A DNA stretch of 30,036 nucleotides from Bacillota bacterium (GTDB lineage: Bacteria > Bacillota > Clostridia > Lachnospirales > Lachnospiraceae), in contig JAEWPN010000252.1 in NCBI GenBank assembly GCA_023399455.1, forward strand, positions 1 through 30,036. The letters are read 5' to 3'. This document shows, in pieces, positions 24,741 through 30,036 of this stretch. Below the pieces are notes generated by a model. The model worked only from the letters and a program-made list of their open reading frames with translations, searched no databases and had not been told where the DNA came from. Each line of letters opens with the position of its first letter. Within the stretch, counting starts at the first letter, position 1. Position numbers and translations under genes: made by a program.

Positions 24741-26168
24741 ATGTCAGAACAGGTTAAAAAACCGATTGGAATTGTGGAAACCGTTCTTCGTGATGCGCAT
24801 CAGTCCTTAATTGCGACGAGAATGCCTACCGAAATGATGCTTCCAATCATCGATACAATGGATAAAGTAGGCTATCACGCAGTGGAATGCTGGGGCGGCG
24901 CTACTTTTGATGCTTCTCTTCGTTTCCTGAAGGAAGATCCATGGGAAAGACTGAGAAAATTAAGAGACGGATTTAAGAATACGAAGCTGCAAATGCTGTT
25001 TCGTGGACAGAATATTTTGGGATACCGCCCTTATGCGGACGATGTAGTTGATTACTTCGTAGAAAAATCTATCGCAAACGGTATTGACATCATTAGAATT
25101 TTCGACTGCTTCAACGACCTTAGAAATCTGCAGGAGGCGGTCAGCGCTACCAGCAAAGTAAAGGCGAGAGAAGGCAGAGGACATGCGCAGGTTGCTCTTT
25201 CCTATACGTTAGGCGATGCTTATACGCTTGATTACTGGGTGGACATGGCGAAAAAGGTTGAGGAAATGGGCGCGGATTCCATTTGTATCAAGGATATGGC
25301 AGGCCTTTTGCTTCCTTATGAGGCTACGAAGATGATCTCTGCGATGAAGGGAGCTACCTCTCTTCCGATAGAGCTGCATACGCACTATACCTCTGGTGTA
25401 GCCAGCATGACATATATGAAAGCGGTAGAAGCGGGGGCAGACATTATCGACTGTGCAATCTCTCCGATGGCTATGGGTACATCACAGCCTGCAACGGAGG
25501 TTATGGTTGAGACCTTCAAGGGAACTCCTTATGATACGGGTTATGACCAGAACGTTCTTGCACAGATTGCAGATTACTTCAGACCTCACAGAGACGAGTG
25601 GCTGGCAAGCGGTCTTCTCAATCCGAAGGTTATGGGCGTTGATATCAAGACTTTATTATATCAGGTACCGGGCGGTATGTTATCCAACATGGTTAGCCAG
25701 TTGAAAGAGCAGAACGCAGAAGATAAGTACTACGATGTGCTTAGAGAGATTCCTGAGGTTCGTAAAGACCTCGGCGAGCCGCCTCTTGTTACTCCTTCAT
25801 CTCAGATCGTTGGTACACAGGCTGTATTCAACGTACTTATGGGAGAACGCTACAAGATGGCTACGAAGGAGACGAAAGCTGTACTTCGCGGTGAATACGG
25901 CCAGACGGTAAAACCGATGAATCAGGCTGTAATCGATAAGGTTATTCCAGGTGAAGAAAGAATTACCTGCCGTCCTGCCGATTTAATCGAGAACGAGCTG
26001 GATAAATTGGAATCGGAAATGAAAGAATGGAAACAGCAGGATGAAGACGTATTATCCTATGCGCTTTTCCCTCAGGTTGCTGTTGACTTCTTCAAATACC
26101 GTCAAGCTCAGCAGGAAAAGGTCGATATGACTCAGGCTGACACGAAAAATGCAGCTTATCCTGTATAA
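24741..26168 (+). CDS. Oxaloacetate decarboxylase alpha / transcarboxylase 5S-like carboxyltransferase subunit without biotin domain
   Basis: The 475-residue TIM-barrel carboxyltransferase acts on pyruvate/oxaloacetate. Active-site landmarks are R17-D18-A-H20-Q-S, the FDCFNDLRN segment, the carbamylated-lysine motif CIK184DMAG and the metal ligands H213 and H215 (LHTHYTSG). The conserved PYC_OADA domain (about 300-450) follows, but there is no C-terminal biotinyl domain; the carrier is the separate upstream protein, as in the 5S subunit of propionibacterial transcarboxylase. AGGAGG lies 7-8 bases before the start. It is the last gene of the operon, closed by a strong terminator. Confidence 0.95.
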   Translation: MSEQVKKPIGIVETVLRDAHQSLIATRMPTEMMLPIIDTMDKVGYHAVECWGGATFDASLRFLKEDPWERLRKLRDGFKNTKLQMLFRGQNILGYRPYADDVVDYFVEKSIANGIDIIRIFDCFNDLRNLQEAVSATSKVKAREGRGHAQVALSYTLGDAYTLDYWVDMAKKVEEMGADSICIKDMAGLLLPYEATKMISAMKGATSLPIELHTHYTSGVASMTYMKAVEAGADIIDCAISPMAMGTSQPATEVMVETFKGTPYDTGYDQNVLAQIADYFRPHRDEWLASGLLNPKVMGVDIKTLLYQVPGGMLSNMVSQLKEQNAEDKYYDVLREIPEVRKDLGEPPLVTPSSQIVGTQAVFNVLMGERYKMATKETKAVLRGEYGQTVKPMNQAVIDKVIPGEERITCRPADLIENELDKLESEMKEWKQQDEDVLSYALFPQVAVDFFKYRQAQQEKVDMTQADTKNAAYPV

Positions 26169-26182
26169 TATTTAAAAGTAAT

Positions 26183-26217
26183 AAAGGGATTGCCGTTTTA
26201 CGGCAGTCCCTTTTATT
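26183..26217 (+). terminator. Terminator of the carboxyltransferase operon
   Basis: AAAGGGATTGCCG (26183-26195) pairs with CGGCAGTCCCTTT (26201-26213), 13 bp with one T-G pair, loop TTTTA, ending in TTTTATT. The A and T flanks may let it work in both directions. Confidence 0.9.
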
Positions 26218-26245
26218 AGCATATAATACGTTTTTGTTCACTTGA

Positions 26246-26274
26246 TTGACAGAGAAAGCAATCCATAGTAAGAT
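26246..26274 (+). promoter_or_regulatory. Sigma-A promoter of the TetR gene
   Basis: A perfect TTGACA (26246-26251) is followed after 17 bases by TAAGAT (26269-26274), giving a start near 26281. Confidence 0.7.
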
Positions 26275-26291
26275 AATAACGGTTGTTATTA
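26274..26291. promoter_or_regulatory. Operator-like palindrome over the TetR promoter start site
   Basis: TAATAAC (26274-26280) and GTTATTA (26285-26291) form a perfect 7-bp inverted repeat with a 4-base spacer, 18 bp in all. It overlaps the -10 edge and the predicted transcript start, the classic position for autorepression by a TetR dimer. Confidence 0.6.
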
Positions 26292-26309
26292 ACTAATGGG
26301 GGATGCGTT

Positions 26310-26858
26310 ATGGCAAGAAAAGAGACGATTATACAAAGCGATATTTTGCAGGCAGCATTTGAAATGGTCAAAGAAGAAGGCTATGAGAACGTGACTGCGA
26401 GGAAACTGGCGGCGAGGGCAGGATGCTCCACACAGCCGATTTTTCGCTTTTACCGCAATATGGAAGAACTTATGGAAGATCTTTTTGTCATGGCGGTGGA
26501 TTATTTCGAGACCTACTACGAAAGCTTTCCGAAATATAATGATATTCCTTTTGTGGATTTGGGACTTACCTATATACGTTTTGCTGAAGAGAATAAGAAT
26601 ATTTTCCGCCTGCTCTTTTTGTCTGAACAAAGGCATGGAAGAAGCCTTTATGATTTATTGAACGGGAAAAAGGGTGCGGTAGTGAGAGAAATCAATTATG
26701 CTAAAGAATACGGCTGTATGTCCTCAGAGGAAATGTTCACCAAGATGTGGATATTTATTCATGGGGCGGCTTGTATGGCATTGACAGGGGATTATGATTT
26801 GCCGGAAAGCGAGACTGTAAATCTGCTGGAGGATTCTTTCCGATCCTTTTTGAAATAA
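26310..26858 (+). CDS. TetR/AcrR family transcriptional regulator
   Basis: The 182-residue protein has the TetR DNA-binding domain at its N-terminus (ILQAAFEMVKEEGYENVTAR, then KLAARAGCSTQPIFRFYRNM, about residues 12-51). The rest is an all-helical ligand/dimerisation domain (about 60-182) without motifs that name a ligand. The start at 26310 has a GGGGGAT site about 7 bases upstream; a TTG at 26283 lies in the palindrome and is unlikely. The operator-like palindrome on its promoter suggests autorepression. It lies between the carboxyltransferase operon and an RpiR-type regulator. Its targets are unknown. Confidence 0.9.
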   Translation: MARKETIIQSDILQAAFEMVKEEGYENVTARKLAARAGCSTQPIFRFYRNMEELMEDLFVMAVDYFETYYESFPKYNDIPFVDLGLTYIRFAEENKNIFRLLFLSEQRHGRSLYDLLNGKKGAVVREINYAKEYGCMSSEEMFTKMWIFIHGAACMALTGDYDLPESETVNLLEDSFRSFLK

Positions 26859-26904
26859 GTATAAATAATGATATGGGAAGTCAGAACGTAAAGGGAAAAA
26901 ATAG

Positions 26905-27846
26905 ATGGAGAAGCAAATAGGCGGCAAAAATGATAGTAGCATGAGCATCATATCGAGAATAGAGGAAGGTTATGGAAAGATGAGCAAGAGCCATAAGGCT
27001 ATTGCGGCTTTTATTACCGACCATTATGAGCAGGCGGTATTTATGACTGCGGCTAAGCTTGGAGAGACGGTAGGTGTCAGCGAATCTACCGTAGTACGGT
27101 TCGCTTCGGGCATCGGCTACGACGGATACCCGGAATTCCAGAAGGAGCTGGAAGACTGGGTTAAGGACAAGTTGAATACTGTACAGAAAATAGGCGCGAA
27201 ATATGGAAAGAGCACTCAGTCGGAGATACTGACTTCCGTGCTGCACGCTGACATAGAAAAAATTCAAGATACCATAGAGCATTTGGACGGCGTTTTCTTC
27301 GAAATGGCGGTGGATACCATTTTAGAGGCCGAAACGATATATGTTCTTGGAATGAGAAGCTGTGAGCCATTGGCCAGCTTCCTTCATTTTTATTTGAATA
27401 TGATAAGGGGAAACGTAGTCCTTCTGAGCAGTACCAGTATCAGCGAGATTTTTGAGCAGATGATCCGGATCGGCGAGAGGGATGCGATTGTGGGAATCAG
27501 CTTTCCCAGATATTCCATGAGGACTTTGAAGGCGATGGAATTCGCTAACGACAGAAATGCTAAGGTAATCGCCATTACCGACAGCGTGCATTCCCCTATG
27601 AACTTATATTCTTCCTGTAATCTGTTCGCCAGAAGCGACATGGTTTCCATCGTGGATTCTCTGGTAGCACCCTTAAGCGTTATTAACGCGCTGGTGGTAG
27701 CTCTCTGTCTGAAACGTCCGAAAGATGTGAAGAACAATTTGGAGCAGCTGGAGCAGGCGTGGAATAATTATCAGGTATATCTGAATGATGAGATAAATTT
27801 TATTGATGAGGAGCCTATGTTAAATAATCCTCTTATGAAGGAATAA
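26905..27846 (+). CDS. RpiR/MurR family transcriptional regulator with SIS domain
   Basis: The 313-residue protein has an RpiR-type helix-turn-helix at the N-terminus (MSKSHKAIAAFITDHYEQAV, then MTAAKLGETVGVSESTVVRF, about residues 26-68). It also has a sugar-phosphate-binding SIS domain (IYVLGMRSCEPLASF, ISFPRYSMRTLKAMEFA, VIAITDSVHSPM, about residues 130-270). Family members sense phosphosugars and control sugar or cell-wall recycling genes. No sugar genes are adjacent, so its regulon is elsewhere or unclear. AAAGGGA lies upstream of the ATG. It follows the TetR gene by 46 bases and precedes the flavoprotein gene by about 20, so it may share a transcript with both. Confidence 0.93.
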   Translation: MEKQIGGKNDSSMSIISRIEEGYGKMSKSHKAIAAFITDHYEQAVFMTAAKLGETVGVSESTVVRFASGIGYDGYPEFQKELEDWVKDKLNTVQKIGAKYGKSTQSEILTSVLHADIEKIQDTIEHLDGVFFEMAVDTILEAETIYVLGMRSCEPLASFLHFYLNMIRGNVVLLSSTSISEIFEQMIRIGERDAIVGISFPRYSMRTLKAMEFANDRNAKVIAITDSVHSPMNLYSSCNLFARSDMVSIVDSLVAPLSVINALVVALCLKRPKDVKNNLEQLEQAWNNYQVYLNDEINFIDEEPMLNNPLMKE

Positions 27847-27868
27847 ATTTATGACCGGAGAAAAAACT

Positions 27869-29107
27869 ATGAGCAGGATAATCGTAATCGGGGGAGGAGC
27901 CGCCGGGATGATGGCGGCCGTCGCCGCTGCGGAAAACGGAGGGCAGGTACTTCTTTTTGAAAAAAATGAGAAGCTCGGAAAAAAAGTATATATAACGGGA
28001 AAGGGCAGATGTAACCTGACCAATGCCTGTGACATGGAAAGTTTATTCGGTAACGTGGTGACTAACGGGAAATTCTTATACAGTGCTTTTTATAGTTTCG
28101 ACAATCAGGCCGTCATCCGTTTCTTCGAGGAGGCGGGGTGTAAGACGAAGATAGAAAGGGGCGAGAGGGTATTTCCTGTCTCAGACCATTCTTCGGATGT
28201 AATTGCTGCATTGCACAGACAGATGAAGGGATTAGGTGTGGATATAAGGCTGAATACCTCTGTAAAGACGTTAGTGACCGAGGAAGACGGGGGGATCGGA
28301 GTGGTAACGCAGGACGGCGGGACGGAACTTGCGGAGGCGGTTATCGTAGCGACGGGAGGGCTGTCTTATCCGGTCACGGGTTCCACGGGAGACGGCTACC
28401 GGATGGCTGAGGAAAAAGGACATTCCGCAAAACCCTGTTATCCTTCCTTGGTGCCCCTTATAGTAAAGGAGGATTGGTGCAAAGAGCTTCAGGGACTTTC
28501 GTTAAAGAATGTAACTGTAGCCTTATGCCAGAATGGGAAAAAGGTATTCTATGAGGGCTTCGGAGAAATGCTCTTTACTCATTTCGGAGTGAGCGGACCG
28601 CTGATTCTTAGTGCCAGCAGTTATTATACGGGGAGAAAGAGCAAAGAAAACGTTTCTTTATATCTGGATTTAAAGCCGGCGCTTAGCGAAGAGCAGTTGG
28701 ATAAGCGGGTGCTTAGAGACTTTGAGGAGAATAAGAATAAGCAATTTAAGAATTCCCTTGGCTCATTATTTCCGGCGAAGTTGATTCCGGTTATCATACG
28801 CTTATCGGGAATCGACGGAGAAAAGAAGATTCATGAAGTAACGAAGGAAGAAAGATTTCGTTTCGTTCATTTAATAAAACATATAGAAATGACTATAACG
28901 GGAACAAGGGAGTTCCAGGAGGCGATTATCACAAAGGGAGGAATCTCGGTGAAAGAAGTAAACCCCTCTACGATGGAATCCAAGCTGGTAAAGGGTCTGT
29001 ATTTTGCCGGAGAGGTTCTGGATGTGGATGCACTGACGGGTGGCTTCAATTTACAGATTGCTTGGTCTACGGGGTATCTGGCAGGGAGCAGCGCGGCAAA
29101 GATCTGA
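27869..29107 (+). CDS. HI0933/YhiN-type FAD-dependent oxidoreductase
   Basis: The 412-residue flavoprotein has an N-terminal FAD-binding Rossmann motif (IIVIGGGAAGMMAAVAAAE), the family motif GKGRCNLTN, an ATGGLSYPVTGSTGDGYRMA segment and a C-terminal FAD contact (GEVLDVDALTGGFNLQIAWS). The family (COG2081) includes BaiN-like enzymes; the physiological substrate of most members is unknown. The ATG at 27869 has GGAG (27857-27860) 8 bases before it; an ATG at 27851 overlaps that site. Its stop is 21 bases before the cmk start codon, indicating an operon with cmk and ispH. Confidence 0.93.
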   Translation: MSRIIVIGGGAAGMMAAVAAAENGGQVLLFEKNEKLGKKVYITGKGRCNLTNACDMESLFGNVVTNGKFLYSAFYSFDNQAVIRFFEEAGCKTKIERGERVFPVSDHSSDVIAALHRQMKGLGVDIRLNTSVKTLVTEEDGGIGVVTQDGGTELAEAVIVATGGLSYPVTGSTGDGYRMAEEKGHSAKPCYPSLVPLIVKEDWCKELQGLSLKNVTVALCQNGKKVFYEGFGEMLFTHFGVSGPLILSASSYYTGRKSKENVSLYLDLKPALSEEQLDKRVLRDFEENKNKQFKNSLGSLFPAKLIPVIIRLSGIDGEKKIHEVTKEERFRFVHLIKHIEMTITGTREFQEAIITKGGISVKEVNPSTMESKLVKGLYFAGEVLDVDALTGGFNLQIAWSTGYLAGSSAAKI

Positions 29108-29128
29108 ATAGGATAGGAGATGATTACG

Positions 29129-29824
29129 ATGGGCTACAGCATAGCGATAGATGGTCCTGCGGGAGCGGGGAAAAGTACGATAGCGAAGATGGTGGCTAAA
29201 AGGAAAGGCTTTATTTATATCGATACGGGTGCGATGTATCGGGCTATGGCGCTTTATCTTCTGAGGAGAGGAATCGGAGAGGGAGAACAGGAGAAGATAA
29301 GCGAAAAATGCAAGGAAGCGGATATTACCATCCGGCATGAAAACGGAGAGCAGGTCATCCTTTTAAACGGGGAAAACGTAAGCCCTCTGATTCGCACGGA
29401 GGAAGTGGGAAATATGGCTTCTGCAAGCAGCGTCAATAAAGACGTGAGGGAAAAGCTGGTGGAGCTCCAGCGAAGACTCGCGGATAGTGCGGATGTGGTA
29501 ATGGACGGAAGGGATATCGGTACTATCGTCCTGCCGGGAGCCGACGTAAAGGTGTATCTGACGGCGGATAGTTCGGTTCGTGCCAAGAGGCGCTTCGACG
29601 AGCTGACAGCAAAGGGAGAGCACTGCGATTTGGCAAAGATAGAAAGGGATATTGTGGAGAGGGATAAACGGGATATGAGCAGGGAGATTTCCCCCCTGCG
29701 CCAGGCCGAGGATGCGGTGCTTGTGGATTCTTCTTCTATGACGACAGAAGAAGTGGCGAAAGCTATTTTAGAGCTGTGTGAACCTTTTTCACTTCATGGG
29801 AAAGACCTTATTACGTTGCAGTAG
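29129..29824 (+). CDS. cmk: Cytidylate kinase
   Basis: The 231-residue enzyme phosphorylates (d)CMP to (d)CDP with ATP. The N-terminus has the P-loop AIDGPAGAGKST (about residues 6-17). The CMP-binding segments YIDTGAMYRA and MDGRDIGTIVLPGADVKVYL and a lid-like region (AKRRFDEL...RDKRDMSREISPLRQAEDA) follow. The ATG at 29129 is 9 bases after AGGAG (29115-29119); an ATG at 29120 directly abuts that site. The order flavoprotein-cmk-ispH is typical of clostridia. Confidence 0.95.
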   Translation: MGYSIAIDGPAGAGKSTIAKMVAKRKGFIYIDTGAMYRAMALYLLRRGIGEGEQEKISEKCKEADITIRHENGEQVILLNGENVSPLIRTEEVGNMASASSVNKDVREKLVELQRRLADSADVVMDGRDIGTIVLPGADVKVYLTADSSVRAKRRFDELTAKGEHCDLAKIERDIVERDKRDMSREISPLRQAEDAVLVDSSSMTTEEVAKAILELCEPFSLHGKDLITLQ

Positions 29825-29917
29825 TAAAATTTCGGTTTCCTATGATATGGAATGAAAGCACTCCGTGCAGAATGCGCAGCACACTTTTGTTCGATGCGGA
29901 AAGGAAAGGGTAAAAAG

Positions 29918-30036
29918 ATGGAAGTGATTATGGCTAAGAGCGCCGGCTTCTGCTTCGGAGTGAAGCGGGCGGTGGAAAGCGTTTATGAGCAAATAGAAAC
30001 GGGCAAGAAGATATATACTTTCGGGCCTATCATTCA
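29918..30036 (+). CDS. ispH: 4-hydroxy-3-methylbut-2-enyl diphosphate reductase (IspH), 5' end only
   Basis: The first 39 codons are visible before the right edge. MEVIMAKSAGFCFGVKRAVE is the diagnostic IspH N-terminus, with the first iron-sulfur cysteine in GFCFGV. IspH makes IPP/DMAPP in the last step of the MEP isoprenoid pathway. A GAAAGGAAAGGG site (29899-29910) is 7 bases upstream. In many clostridia the gene after cmk encodes IspH fused to ribosomal protein S1; whether this one is fused cannot be seen. Confidence 0.93.
   Translation, partial: MEVIMAKSAGFCFGVKRAVESVYEQIETGKKIYTFGPII

Noticed and set aside
29850..29880. Possible small hairpin GCACTCCGTGC region between cmk and ispH.
   Set aside because: The stem is short, no T-run follows, and the operon context argues against a terminator.

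Overview
The window looks like chromosomal DNA of a low-to-mid-GC Firmicute, most likely a Lachnospiraceae-type clostridium. Reasons: the gene order era-yqzL-recO-glyS and cmk-ispH, single-chain clostridial glycyl-tRNA synthetase, a large 2-hydroxyacyl-CoA dehydratase-activase fusion protein, a PreP-like M16C protease, an OadG/biotin-carrier/OadA decarboxylase cluster, strong AGGAGG-type ribosome binding sites and clear sigma-A promoters. I see no insertion sequences, phage genes, tRNAs, rRNAs or CRISPR array. It reads as a mostly core region with a few lineage-specific genes.

Layout. 1-2843 (minus): 5' two thirds of a very large acyl-CoA dehydratase activase fusion, cut by the left edge. 3146-4785: a rhomboid-like membrane protein without catalytic residues but with a C-terminal zinc finger, followed by a sigma-70-like protein that lacks region 4; a terminator closes this pair. 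4991-10836: PreP protease, DUF4349 lipoprotein, era, yqzL-like and recO, close together and probably one transcript. 10925-15686: a lipoprotein with its own strong promoter, then glyS and alaS. 15826-16002: rpsU (S21) with promoter, structured leader and terminator. 16003-16233: a structured non-coding stretch with a terminator and a competing pairing, in front of a PF06541 membrane protein (16234-16827). 16896-19006: a D-Ala-D-Ala carboxypeptidase and a membrane-anchored metallophosphoesterase. 19007-19189: inverted repeats and a promoter. 19190-21907: scpA, scpB and a second D-Ala-D-Ala carboxypeptidase. 22042-26168: a four-gene biotin-dependent carboxyltransferase/decarboxylase operon (12S-like, OadG-like, biotin carrier, 5S/OadA-like) ending in a strong terminator. 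26310-30036: TetR regulator with an operator-like palindrome on its own promoter, RpiR-type regulator, HI0933-type flavoprotein, cmk and the start of ispH.

Functional themes. Most genes serve core information processing (Era, RecO, GlyRS, AlaRS, S21, ScpAB, CMK), cell-wall maturation (two DacF-like carboxypeptidases, a phosphoesterase) and fermentative carboxyl-group metabolism (the transcarboxylase-like operon; the dehydratase activase). The points most worth a second look are the degenerate sigma-70 paralogue next to a protease-dead rhomboid, the attenuator-like RNA before the PF06541 gene, the carboxyltransferase operon without an OadB sodium-pump subunit, a RecO without zinc-finger cysteines, and a repeated GTTACTG/CAGTAAC hairpin element. 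All functional calls come from reading the sequence; no database search was run.
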